21,219 nucleotides of DNA, from contig JBBBWG010007480.1 of assembly GCA_037176905.1 (NCBI GenBank), positions 1 through 21,219 of the forward strand, read 5' to 3'. Shown one piece after another: positions 9,604 to 21,079 of the stretch. Origin of the DNA: Azolla pinnata. Lineage: Eukaryota; Streptophyta; Polypodiopsida; Salviniales; Salviniaceae. The position numbers and the translations under genes were made by a program. The notes below the pieces were generated by a model. The model had not been told where the DNA came from. It searched no databases and saw nothing but the letters and a program-made list of their open reading frames with translations. Within the stretch, counting starts at the first letter, position 1; each line of letters opens with the position of its first letter.

Positions 9604-12600
9604 CTATAAAGCTTGTATCTCTATATCTGAAAACCTTGGCGAGTTTTTGGAACTGACAGTCGTGCCCTCTCGATGTTCATCTTTAATGCTTGTCCTGAAA
9701 TAAAAGACAGCAAGAACCAAATAAGCCTACGGTGATGAATTTTATTTCAATCTTATTGGGGCATTGCATCATCCTTTAACTTGCTCAAGCTCCATTTTTG
9801 CACAGTACATTTCCCACGCATACCAATCCTTGACCCTCCAATGAGAAACAAAGGATGCATTACTGGAATGATGCGTTCAACGCACAGCAGAAGTATCTTT
9901 GGTTTCTATTATCCTTGGTTTAGAACGCTGTTTGCCTGCCTCAAAGAGAAATGGGGATTAGCATTTCTTACCTTGGACTGCTTTGCACAAAGCTATTGAG
10001 TTCGCCATCACCATCACCATCACCATCATCACCATTACCATCACCGTCACCATCACCATCACTTTCCCAATCACCCAGACCAATACTCTCTTCGAGTTGC
10101 TCAAAATTGTGCTCTGGTATGATAGCCTCTGGAGTGGATAATGCGGATTGTATTAAATTGTTAGACTGCGGGTCGTTAGAAAGGGATGACATCCTTTTAG
10201 TTATTAACTGTTCCGCAACTTGAAAGGTATGCGTCCCAACTTCGTCAAAGCTTTTCCTTGTCACTGTATTCTGAGATATGGCTAAAACATCTGAAATCTG
10301 TGAAACCACCCGTGATCGAAATGGATCAGGTTGGTCAGCCTCATGTGGTGAAGCTGACATTCTAGTGCTCTGATCAGGTTCAAAGTCTAGATATCCACTC
10401 CTCCTTTGCGATTGACAGAGACTTGAATTCTGCAGAATTCAAAACATAGATTAAACCTCTATAACTTAAAACTATGAACTGTGAATTTTGGTAAGCATTA
10501 CTGCATATACTCGAATGAAGTTATCTTCCTCAGAGGCCGAATCCTCAGCATTTTCTTCATTACCAGACAATGAATCTGTCTCTTGATCAAAAATTGATTC
10601 AAGCATGCTCATATCACGTGAATGAACAGCTCTCTATGAAACAAACAAGAATTAGGATGTAAAATGTCAGATAAAAGATAATAAACATGAAAAATATTGT
10701 TAGAAGGGATTTCAAATCATAAGCAGTAGGGTTAAGCAGGAAACGGGTGTTGACCTCGATCTGCCATAAGACTGTACTTCTTTCAAATTCCATAACCTGC
10801 TGGTCAGTAAATGGGGCAGAAGAAAGCCGGACTGCTCGTTGCTTCTCAAGCGCTGTCGCAACTACTGCATACTTGGCATCACTGAAAAAATCGTTATATT
10901 GGCTATCAATCTACTTGGCAATAATAACATTCACCAGTTGAGAACGTGACAATAATTTGTAAATAGGGATTATATCAACAACTTCAAAACTCAAAACTTG
11001 CCTCAGGCCTTCAGCATTTGGAGGGATTCCAAACTTCTGAAGCTCATCCCTTAACATTCTTTCAAGTCGCTGAATAAATATAGGTACATAAATTGTTCAT
11101 TTCCACGCTCTCATGATATATCAATGGACAGTTACGATTAAGCCAAAACTTCAACATAAAGAAAATCAGGTGAAGGATTACTCTAGAGACTTCATTGCGC
11201 TTGCTCAGAAATAATGCTGGTGAATGTGGGTATCTTGCAATAACATATGGCCTGAAATAATCATATGGAAAAGCCCAAAATGTGCTATGAGAGTAACAAA
11301 CTACATAATGTCTTTCAAAAATCTACTAATAATTAGAAGCATACATATTCTCTATGGGTGTGTAAGGGTGCAATCTAAGCCATTCCTCTTTATCTGGAGG
11401 GATGACCTCTTCTTCTGCATCTAAAACGGTATCAACTGTCACTCTCCTTGAAACCTGAAATAATAAGATGATTATGACAATCTTAGTCTTATTGTATGGT
11501 GGAGCAGGAGTTTGACATCAATACAGTTCTACAAACATAAATATTTGTAAGGCCACATGCAAAGTTCTATAGTTCGAACATTGTTACATCAAAAATAAAA
11601 AAGTTGTTGGGATGATCTAAATGATATTGCTATATAATATGCTATAGCTTCATTTTCGAAGCATGACTTTAAATAGATAGATTAGCTTTTCACCAACTCT
11701 ATTCTAGGAGAAGAAATAATCATGATAACATCTTATTACCCAATTTCAAAAATTGCAGTATTAGGGGTTACCGAACTCAATGCAAGGAAAATGGAAAAGG
11801 AAACTATATTTTCCTAAACTTGATCCAACAGTTGACAATAGCTCAATAAAATAAAAAATGCAATCACAGAGTATATTACTACAGTTCAAACAATGAAGTA
11901 CCGGATCGTCCTGTAATGAAACTTGTCTTTCTGAAGCAGGAGACCTTGTTTCCATCTGTCAAAGTCCAAAGAAATGAAAACATAAGAGGTGCCTAATCAT
12001 GCATTTCTGCTAATAAATAAAAAAGAGCGTTCTCTTAAATCAGGGTAGGAATACCAACCCGAGTTTCTTCGCATCTGAGTCTTTTTTGGTTTTCTTGGAA
12101 ATGCTCAGATTCATGTAACCAATCCTACAAGACATTGTTGCTTTGAGACACACAAGTACAAGCAATAAACAAAGATGATAGTCTTGAAAAAAGAAATCGC
12201 ACCTTGATTGGCTTTGGCCTCTTGTCCACAACTGTTTGTGCATAGTCCTGTAAACAAAACATACATTTTCATATTTGAAAGCACGACTAACGATACTCAT
12301 TTCTCATTAAACACTGTATTCAATCCACCTTCTTAAGATTTCTTCTCAGTTGCTGGATTTGTTTTTGTAGTTCCTCCACCTATGAATAAAAAGTTTCAGA
12401 AAGAAAGTAAGTTTTAACAGAACGGACATAAAATGTTTAAGAAATTCATTCCAGTATACTAATATTTACACCCAGTTTCGTGAGAGCATTTTCTGAAGGT
12501 AACTGAGATAATATGCTAATCCTAGAATACTCAAACCTGAGATATCCCATGTTAACTTCTATATAATACATGTTTCTTTCTATTCAACAGGAGAAATGCG

Positions 12601-15600
12601 AACTAGATTATAAGCAGTCCTGAACCAAAATTGAAGAGAGAATTATGCCACAAACCAAATCCATCTACCCTAAATCAATATATTCTTTATTCTACCAGCC
12701 ATTGTTATGATAAATAAATAATTACCTGTTCATCACGATCATCCATTGATCGAATGAAATGCCTTTTCTCAGATTTCAATCCTGAAACCTGATTGATTAT
12801 AGATGACGAAGGATCAGAAATTCAAGAAGCATTTCCCACTGGTTTTTCTTTACTAATCCAATCATGATCAGATTAACTGTGCTTGTTTTATTATATTTTT
12901 CCATTCTTTTTTTTCTGAAGATACACAATTAGTTAAATAGATATATTTAGAAGTTGTACAAAGATTGGCTGGTTGGCCAATTTCCTCAAGTCACACGTGG
13001 AAGGTACAACCATCTAGGTGGACTATAACTCCATATTATTTTTTATTGGGACTTAGTATATAATGGTAATAATTCCACAAATTAAGGAAGACATTCTTTT
13101 TGCATATTATCCTATTTGAATTCTCTTTATCTGACCACACGTCCTTGACAGTTTCAATACTTTTCCTTAGATTTGCTTTTTGCAGATTTTCAGCACACAC
13201 TGAATCGTTGGACTACTTCCAGCCATCATGTGATGTGATAAAAAAAGGGAATACTAACAACAAAACGGTACCAGAAGCTGAAATGAATGCTCATGAGATC
13301 ACGTAATGAATAAACTATAGAGAACTTTAATTAGCCAGCCTTGTAAATAGAATAATTCTCTGGTAGAAATATTACATTAGCACCCTTGTGAATTGTATCT
13401 TCTTTGTATGCATGAACATTGTTTCTACACATCAGGACGTAATAATTACTTGTATGATCCTGATTCTTATGTACACAATGTCGCAGATGGCCCTTTAACA
13501 CTCATGCTGTGCTATGATATAAAATGGAAATTTATTGACAGTGAAGTACCTCCGAGTATGCAGCATTGAGTTCCTTCAAAAGCTTGGAATTTTCCTGGAG
13601 TACACAATCATTTATAGCATTATTGCTCAATTCTAATGGAAGGAACGTTAATTGAGCTACAGACCATATCCTTTGAGATATACCTCGCCTAACTGTTTGA
13701 TTTGACTCTCAAAATCGCCAAATTTGACTTCGAGCTCTCTCAATTTCTGGAGCAATTTATAAATCAGATTGACTGGAATTTATATTAAATGCAAATCAAA
13801 TAGTTTCCAAAATCTATACTCATCAATACATGTTGAATTTCTCAAATGAAATCGGAGATATTGATTTAATTTTGAACATTCCGGCACTCAATATGAGCTA
13901 CATTCAGTTTGCTTCTACATCAAGATTTCTGACCAGTTTTAGACATGGTTTTAGAAGTACCTCTTGTGCTGCCGTAGCTTTTCTATCCTCTATTTTGCTT
14001 CCCATATCCTTCCTTGACGGCTTCTATTAAAGTCTTTAGAATAAATACGTAAGTATCCTAGATATATATAACTAATGAATAAAAAACTATGCAGTAAGTG
14101 AATAAAGCCATGATTATTTATTTATGGACACTCTTCCTCTCAATATTTTCATAAACTCGACGATGCTGAGAGTTAAATATAACTTATCTTAGATATTCAT
14201 TCATACTCGTCCAGTGCTTCATCATATAAACCATCATGAATGTAACAAAAACTGCATTTACTCTATGCTTAATCATAGAATATGCAGTAATTCTTAGTGG
14301 ATATCTATGTTTCATTTGATGCATCAAGAGAACAGAACTTAATGTACCAGATGATACCTGTTAGATGCGTAAATTATTTCTAAAATGATGTAATCGCTAT
14401 AAATATAGATATCAAGAAAATGAGCAGAAACCCTTGTCCGAAATGCTGTACAAAAAATCTGCTATTGAATTTTGCTACATTATTACAAGGTTACGACCAC
14501 TTATCTAGGAATATTGACCATAGACACGTACAGGATTTTGAATTTGTTTCTGAAGATTGTCAAGCTGCTGTTGGACATCCTTCAACTTCTTGTTGCTTTC
14601 ATTAAGGGCCATCTTCAACGAAGTAACCTGCACACATGATCAGATATAGGCTTAACTAAATCCATCACCATGAAGCTGGAGTTTGAGAAAGAAATATAGC
14701 CTATAGTACCTACTATACATGATCCATAAATAATGCCTACATTACATTATAGAATGTACAAATTTGTGAAAATACTTGCAGAATGTGATTCTAAATTATT
14801 GAACAAGCAAGCACTCAGAAAAGTGAGTACAATCTAGCAAGAAGAGAAAAATATAGAGTTGTTTCACAGGATGCATCAGTCTGCATTGGACAACTTCAGA
14901 GACAGAATGGAAATTTTGACTTATTTAAAGATGTGATATGTGTCAACATGGAATCTAACAGGTCAAAGATTTCTCAAAGAATAAGATTTAAGATAAACTA
15001 GAAATAAATTTTCAAATCTATATACCCCATGGGAATGCCCATATGAAGAATTTATAGCTACAGTCAACAAATAATCCAATCGTTTGCATCCACTACAGCA
15101 TATAAAAACATGAAGATGATCTTAAAAGGGATTCACTCTATGATTTCAACCTGTGATGAATCTATCCCAGTATCCTTCGAATGGCTAATCTGTAAAGAAT
15201 AAAAAACAATAAGTTTAGCATGGCATCTTGATTCTTTCAAACCAAAATTTAACATAAAGCACACATGATAAAACCTCAGAAGATGAATGGAGATTGCGTG
15301 CTTCTGTTTTTGACGCAGGTTTAATCTGTTCAACATGAGAATGTGGAAGAAATACTCAGATATCCATCAGTTAGAAATAACAACTCAGATTATCTCCCTA
15401 AATTATATATGATAATGCTTCACAACTTTAGGGGAGAGCACTAGCTTTTGACTGCAAAGTAGTCTATTCCCCCTGACGTTTAAATTATTCTAAAATTGTC
15501 ATTACAGAGTTCATTTGGAAATGTGCTAAAGTGTAAATAGGTAGAGCGATCAATCTCATTGATTGAAGTAGATGATGAGAAAACCATGGATCATCGCCAC

Positions 15601-18600
15601 AACACTTCTTGTAAGAAGATAAGGTACTATGGGGCCTGCCTTTTACACTAGGTTTTTTCTACACAAGTAGCAAGATATAAAGCTCTCTGCATACATCTTA
15701 TTGAGTCATTGGGCATCCCATGGCCTCTAAGATGTGTGCTGTACAGAAAACCAGATTTTTGCAAAGCTGACTCGATAAGGAGAAGATGCTTTGGACCGTG
15801 TTTGTTAGAAATCAAGATAATAGAGAAAAGTTTCTTTGGGAAAACAACACAACCAAAAATCTCACTAACAACTATCACAGATTTCTTTAGCCCCATTACT
15901 CCTATGCTAATAGACAATCAAGGGCTGCACAACAGGGTCTCAAATGCCACAATTGAAAAGGGAATCAAGAGACGATAAAAGTTGATCATGCAAAGATGCC
16001 ATAACAGTTTACTCCTTTCCTTAATACTTATTTTGGTTTGCTGTCAAAGATTGGAAAAGTTTTAGGATCGTTGCTTGAGACATTTCAACCACTTAAAATG
16101 GAGTAACATATTTTTCCTTCTTCCTTTCAAATATGCACTCTAACATCTACCCCTTAATCCATACCTGTGAAGTAGCGTGATTGTTTGGTTGAGACAGGTC
16201 ACTTTTGTTTGTATTTTCTACTGGATGTTGTTTTGATAAAGAATGTCTTCTGGAAATATGCATATCCTAATAGCGGAAACTGACAGAAAACATTTATTTA
16301 TGCATTACAGGGAATCTTTCAAAATTTAGTTGAAGAAGTAAACAGCACAAAACCGATGTCAAACTAACTTACAAGATACATAGCAGATTCAAAGACTTTC
16401 TCACAAAATGGACAGTGATGTGCCTGTTGCAAATAATTATCAGGTTACATGGGAGCTGTTTTCAAGTCAGCATCGTCCATAACTTCAAATTGGCAAAAAA
16501 AGGCACTCTTACTTCAATTTAAAAGATAACCTCAAAAGACACAAAGTCCATCAATCCTATACATTTGATTTCTGAACAAGTAAAGTGAACTTCTAACATA
16601 AGGGATAAGCTATTTTTTACAGATAACTCTTCTGAACCCATATCCATGAAAAGTAGACCAGCTCAAATCAAAACCTTCTCTAAACCAGTAAATCATAGAT
16701 GATGAATACAAAGTTTCATCCAAGTAGGAAAATCTGGACATGATAGCTCATTCTCTAATTTCAAGAATCATTACTTTGTGTTTCAATAACACTGAATATG
16801 ACAATGGGAGAGAAAACAATCAGTAGAAAACCCGTTGAGTGCATTCAAATAAAGGTTGAAAAATGCTGACATTAATATATTTCTATGTGAAGGTTAATGG
16901 AATCATGAATTTATTCATTTGTAAAAAACTTTCTGCATCATATTACCAATTATAATGTTTTCAATCGGACCAAACAGTTACTGGTCATGATCTCCGAACT
17001 AAATTCTGGTAGTATCTTTATAAGTTTAATGTGCCCATAGCATTGCTTGCAAACACACATCGGTTTACAGTTTAGGGTATGATTTACCATCAAAAGAGAT
17101 TGGTAAACATTATAATTGGTAATATGATGCAGAAAGTTCCGTCATCACTCTTTTGATGGTAAATCCAACACACCGATCTCTGAATCAGCATGTTTATGTG
17201 CCAATGCAATATCCAGAAGGTTTTAACGTAAATTGCATACTTCATATATGAGATAGTCGCAAGATCCCAGATGAGTCGGTAGTTGGAACTCTATAAATAC
17301 AGGAGTCTAGATTTGGGCAAATTTAATTGAGATTATGTGAATGTAAGTCAAGCATTCAATTGTAATTAGCATGCCTGTGTGGGTCGTAGGGTTGGAGCTG
17401 TTGCCACTGTTTGTCTTTGAGTACGAAGTAATGACTCGTAAGTTTGTAGAGTCTACGAAAAGTAAGATAGGACTCATAAGAATAAAATATTAAGTCCATG
17501 CTGCATATACAATTGAGCATACCAAGAATTGCTCCCTCAACTTATGTTTTTTTAAACCTCTCTTTCTAGTCTTTAGAAGGAAATATACATTGAAGCACAA
17601 GAGCAAGCTATTATACAGGAACTTCAATAACTTCCAACAACATGACCGTAGCTTTTTACCTCTTTTTCATTGATTTGATCACCACAATATTTCAACATGT
17701 TAGTTAAATAACATTTAAGTTCCATCAGTATCTTTTAGCACAAGCAAATACAACTAGAATCCACTAGATGACATTGGAGTTGGATGCATACAATGTATTT
17801 GATATAACTCTCAAATAAACAATCAAGAGTGCTGGAAAATAGTCAGTCTTACATTCAGATGAATAATTATTGTTGCAAAACATGATGGGTAACATATGAA
17901 ATTGCAGTATAATTATGTCCAAGGAAATTCTATTGGGCACAGAATGTGAGCATTCAGCTGAATACATCCGACTTCGTATTTGGGATCACCCATTAGTTTC
18001 CCAAGTGGATGTACCATGAATGTCATTTTTGGGGCATTATCTATCACTCAAAGAGAGATCTGTTGACATGAGACTGACAGCCAAAGCATGTTGGCACCCA
18101 TATCTATATCTATCTATCTATCTATCTATGTGTGTGTGTGTGTGTATTCTAGTACATAGGCCCACTCCACACTCCATTTAAAACTGTTAAAAGGTAACCA
18201 ACATTCATATTCAGTACAATGGTTCATTGCCTTTGTGCATGAATACATATGTTCCTCATAAGATCTTAATATTGTAACATGGATGCTACATCACAACAGA
18301 GGTTTCTATTTTCTCTTTCAATTCCATTGCCATCAGCAAGGATACAATGATGGAATGAAAGCTTTGTTCACGGCAACCTTAGTCTTTTATCCATAATAAA
18401 TTGAAGATGGATCCTGATTTTTTGGTGACCAACCTTCTACTAGCATTTAATGTGCATGAATTCAGGGATATGCCACATCTTCTATCATCACGAATACTCC
18501 AAGAGCTCAATCTTTGTAACATGAGAAACAATGGAGGTGCATAGTGGTTTCGCATTTTGTATTCTTTACATCTATATGTTTGATAATTCTCTGGAAAAAG

Positions 18601-20919
18601 TTGATAAGAAAAACACCTTTTTGGCTTGTTTCAAGTCACGCCGACTTTGCCATAGAGCTTCATGCTGCCAAACACAGCGCAGTCTAAATTTCTCAGCACG
18701 TTTGAAAAGGGTTCCTCCAGCTTCCAGCAACCGAGTCTTTTGAGAAAGCAACAACTCTTGCATATGAAGCAAGTATTCTATCTTTCAACATCTCAGACAA
18801 CCAAAAAGGATTTATAATTAGGCATTTCACATCTAAAATTTATATGAAAATCGTATGATAGAAAGTATTCAAGAGAAAATACTAGCAGTTATTGTCTGTT
18901 TACTAAGCGACATGTATTAGAAAAAATCTCAATTATTTTTTGTCTACCATCAATTGAGAAAGACGGAACAGTTTCATGAAATTAGCTTCGGTGAAATTTC
19001 GTATATCTTCTCCTTGAATATCTCCAAAGGCAACTGTTTCAAGTACGCTTTCCAACTTGACAACGTCTACATTTATGTCAAAATATACAATTACTCTTTG
19101 TGAACCCTTTACTGAACTATGAGAAACAGACGAACTATCAAATTAAGATAACTCATTCTTTAAAGATGTCACGTAGAACTTGACACAAACTTTCTTCAAA
19201 TTGTGCTCATATTTCAGCTTTAGCATTAGTTTGATTTCTGGTGATTCTTATTAATTTATATTATTTTCAGTATTTAGAGTTTTGGAATTATTTACGAGTT
19301 CAAAAGAAAATGTGCAAGTAGAAAATTTGAGCGTATCTTTTAAAGCTGGCAATGCCATGATTCTTCACATTGGTATTTTACGAAAAGTCAGCTAACTTTA
19401 TTGCAATACATTCATTAGCTTCACTAACGTTTATAATCCAGGTACGAATACTGTATAAAGATCAAACTCTATGTAACGAAGCAGTATACTTATACGTGAT
19501 CAAATTATACATATATATATAGTTAGCATATAATTCGAGACCTCTATATAAATTGATGACTGATGTATAGAGATTAAACACTACTCTATGTGAAAACTTT
19601 TGTACCAGAAAGTGCTCAGAAATGAAAACCCTGTCACATTGTAGCACATTACACAAGAAAATTTCCTTGAACATCACATTTGGAAATACAAACATGTGAA
19701 AAAACAAGTTCCTATGGAAATATGAATACTTCTAGTCTGCTTTTCCCCTATAAACTCAGGCTAGCATATAAATGAAAGTGTAAACCCTAACCAGCATTCT
19801 GGCCTGACCTGTCCCAGATATATGGTGTGGAAGTATGAAAATAGCCATTATGTACAACATGTACACAGACTTTAAACCTACATTGAGAATATAAAATAGT
19901 CCAGAAAGAGGCCATTATACTTCATAATTCAGCACTCAAACGGAGTTTCAAAACTGTAAAAACATTTATAAAGTTCAAAATATTGTATTTTGAATGGATT
20001 TTCTGCATATATTAGAAATGGAGCTCCTAAGGCCTTCTCAGAATCTAAAAAACTGAACTTTTTAAGCTTCATAATCAGGAAAACATATAGATAGAGGAAA
20101 GAAAAGTTAAATAACACACTATTCAGCGATGGTCGGTCAACATTTTTACATTCAAGAACATAACAAGAGAGATCATAGAGTAAAAGAGAAACTTGTTTCT
20201 CAGACAATCTGATCCAGACGGATGGGGTCAAGAAATGTAAAGCTTTTTAAGAGACCATGTAGACAAATGTAAACTGCCTCTCACATTGAAGATATATTCA
20301 CTGGAATCAAGGAATGAAAAAGGTGTGATTTGTTGCAATGTATAGATTAGTGTCTATTTGTAGCAAGATACCAATTTTCCTCTTCCAAATCCTACACCTC
20401 AATGTATCTACGGAAAACGAAAATGAGAGAGAAAACCAAGGTTCTTGTGTAAAGGAACAATGGAAAAAGGTCTATGATCGATATACGGACAAAAGACTTT
20501 ACATCACATTCTTGAACCTCCACTGGCGTAAGGAAAGAGACGAAACCCTAACCTGTTTCTCGTATGACCTGGTCAAGATCGATGGCATGCAAGCTCCTCC
20601 AATCGATCCGAGCTCTCCTGCGCTGGAAGGAGAAAGGAGCGGGGGGGGCAACATCCAGAGATTCGTGCAAGGGGTTGCTCTGGAACGGATAAGAGGAAGC
20701 CGGGACCTTGTGCCTCTGGGGGAAGGCGCTGGCGCGCCAGGAACGGCGGCGCTGGGGTTTCGTCCAGGAAGGAGGAGCGAAGGGCTTGAAGCCGTCGCCA
20801 TGGCTGGAGGTGGAGGTGGAGGAGTCCGAGAGGTGATGGCGACGACGGCGGTGAGGACGAGGGTCGTGGTCTGCTGCGGCACGGAGGTCGTCATCGCGGC
20901 TGTCTGCATCGCTCGCCAT
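9604..20919 (-). CDS. DZIP1: DZIP1/Iguana-type zinc-finger ciliogenesis protein (24 exons)
   Basis: Twenty-four exons join in frame to give 852 aa: 20919-20553, 19066-18948, 18781-18617, 17731-17660, 16423-16373, 16266-16165, 15325-15275, 15189-15151, 14627-14532, 14023-13961, 13746-13684, 13594-13550, 12788-12726, 12379-12329, 12247-12203, 12124-12059, 11955-11902, 11454-11345, 11251-11182, 11069-11002, 10881-10755, 10633-10511, 10429-9972 and 9694-9604. DZIP1 proteins act at the basal body and transition zone in cilium assembly. The DZIP1 N-terminal domain reads FQRRRARIDWRSLHAIDLDQ, then VKLESVLETVAFGDIQGED, FMKLFRLSQLMIEYLLHMQE. A C2H2 finger follows (C-x2-C-x12-H-x4-H, CPFCEKVF...HISRRH), with the spacing of animal DZIP1. 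Next come a long coiled coil, HPYTPIENMPYVIARYPHS, RLERMLRDELQKFGIPPNAE, and an acidic (GD)n tail region. Exon 4 (ILMELKCYLTNMLKYCG) is the least certain; the intron after exon 20 is GC-AG. Flowering plants lack motile cilia, so this gene suggests motile sperm. Confidence 0.92.
10005..10062 (-). repeat. (GGTGAT)n hexamer coding for the DZIP1 Gly-Asp tract
   Basis: Plus-strand ATCACC units read as GGTGAT on the DZIP1 sense strand, encoding SDGDGDGDGNGDDGDGDGDG near the end of exon 23. The tract lies beside conserved-looking acidic sequence and is followed by the splice donor CCAAG|GTAAG. Confidence 0.9.
10882..11001 (-). other. GC-AG intron 20 of DZIP1
   Basis: The junction reads CTGAG|GCAAGT ... 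TTTTTTCAG|TGATGCC. Only the GC donor keeps the frame, giving ...NAEGLSDAKYAVV; the nearby GTTTTG donor leads straight to a stop codon. AG|GCAAGT is the accepted consensus for GC-AG introns. Confidence 0.85.
12789..13549 (-). other. Intron 12 of DZIP1
   Basis: A 761-base AT-rich intron between the coiled-coil exons ending AAYSE and starting VSGLKSEK. No further exon-like segment, transposon end or RNA gene was recognised on either strand. Confidence 0.7.
15326..16164 (-). other. Intron 6 of DZIP1
   Basis: An 839-base intron between the exon following the zinc finger (...NNHATSQ) and IKPASKTEAR. Apart from the unidentified plus-strand open frame at 15642-15978 it is AT-rich with nothing recognised. 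Confidence 0.75.
15642..15978 (+). pseudogene. Unidentified plus-strand open frame inside a DZIP1 intron
   Basis: After a possible acceptor (TTTTACACTAG at about 15640-15650) a plus-strand frame runs open for about 107 codons to the TAA at 15976-15978. It includes ARYKALCIHLIESLGIPWP, IRRRCFGPCLLEIKIIEKSF and a C-terminal stretch KISLTTITDFFSP. The last part resembles a PCNA-interacting (PIP-like) end, although the canonical Gln is absent. A segment just upstream (about 15567-15623, VDDEKTMDHRHNTSCKK) could be another exon fragment, but the gap is too short for a normal intron. This looks like a displaced gene fragment sitting antisense in DZIP1 intron 6. No family was recognised. Confidence 0.3.
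16165..16423 (-). other. Exons 5-6 of DZIP1: split C2H2 zinc finger
   Basis: Exon 5 (16423-16373) encodes AHHCPFCEKVFESAMYL with both zinc-binding cysteines. Exon 6 (16266-16165) begins DMHISRRHS with both histidines. Splicing at phase 0 gives C-x2-C-x12-H-x4-H. The intron between is 106 bases, GTAAGT...TTAG. Confidence 0.92.
16927..17138. repeat. 34-bp perfect inverted repeat pair
   Basis: The left arm 16927-16960 (AACTTTCTGCATCATATTAC...) is the exact reverse complement of the right arm 17105-17138, with a 144-base spacer. Arm ends agree further only loosely. No target-site duplication was confirmed. Confidence 0.9.
17081..17165. repeat. 18-bp perfect inverted repeat (stem-loop) interleaved with the 34-bp pair
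   Basis: GATTTACCATCAAAAGAG at 17081-17098 is exactly complementary to 17148-17165. The 49-base loop contains the right arm of the 34-bp pair. The two pairs therefore overlap in the order A-B-A'-B'. Confidence 0.9.
17732..18616 (-). other. Intron 3 of DZIP1
   Basis: An 885-base intron between ...RRDLKQAKK and the tentative exon 4. It holds the TATC/TG microsatellite. A short exon-like string (MAMELKEK, near 18310-18340, minus strand) ends in a stop and was not included. Confidence 0.6.
18101..18146. repeat. (TATC)n(TG)n compound microsatellite
   Basis: TATC tetranucleotides pass directly into TG dinucleotides, within DZIP1 intron 3 (17732-18616). No coding role. Confidence 0.92.
19067..20552 (-). 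other. Intron 1 of DZIP1
   Basis: A 1486-base AT-rich intron, GTTAGG...TGTAG, splitting the Asp codon of RETDVVKLES. The open minus-strand frame at 19929-20231 has no DZIP1 similarity and is not needed for continuity. No transposon or RNA gene was recognised. Confidence 0.75.
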
Positions 20920-20931
20920 AGCTCCGCTTCG

Positions 20932-20998
20932 TCTTCTTCTTCTTCTTCTTCTTCTTCTTCTTCTTCTTCTGCTTCGTCGTCTTCTTCTTCTTCTTCTG
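20932..20998. repeat. (TTC)n tract: (GAA)n in the DZIP1 leader
   Basis: A long TTC run with GCTTCGTCG interruptions lies 13 bases upstream of the DZIP1 ATG (20919). The sense strand is therefore a (GAA)n purine tract, most likely 5' UTR. Translation in another frame gives a poly-Glu string, which is a repeat artefact. Confidence 0.92.
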
Positions 20999-21079
20999 CT
21001 TCGGTTTTCTTCTGTTTCTGCTTCAGTTTCCTTCTGTTGTTCGTTTTGTTAGTTTTTGGTGCACGATGTACGGTTTCAC

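Larger units (their letters stand above)
16424..17659 (-). other. Intron 4 of DZIP1, containing inverted repeats
   Basis: A 1236-base AT-rich intron. It contains two interleaved pairs of perfect inverted repeats (34 and 18 bp). A TATAAATA string at 17292-17299 lies on the plus strand, but no linked coding region was found. Confidence 0.7.

Noticed and set aside
9359..9656. Overlapping plus-strand frames downstream of DZIP1
   Set aside because: No family features, no splice partners, and they overlap the last DZIP1 exon and its 3' region.
9968..9972. Reading the DZIP1 frame to the TAA just after ...VQSSPR as the true end
   Set aside because: The same bases form a consensus donor AG|GTAAGA. 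A matching phase-2 acceptor at 9695 gives a coherent last exon with its own stop, so splicing is preferred, though an isoform ending here is possible.
17292..17299. TATAAATA with downstream sequence resembling an LTR promoter, plus strand
   Set aside because: No TG...CA ends, primer-binding site, polypurine tract or retroelement coding sequence found nearby; TATA strings are expected in AT-rich introns.
18310..18345. Possible extra DZIP1 coiled-coil exon (MAMELKEK), minus strand
   Set aside because: The frame meets a stop soon after and no donor/acceptor pair keeps phase 0 with neighbouring exons.
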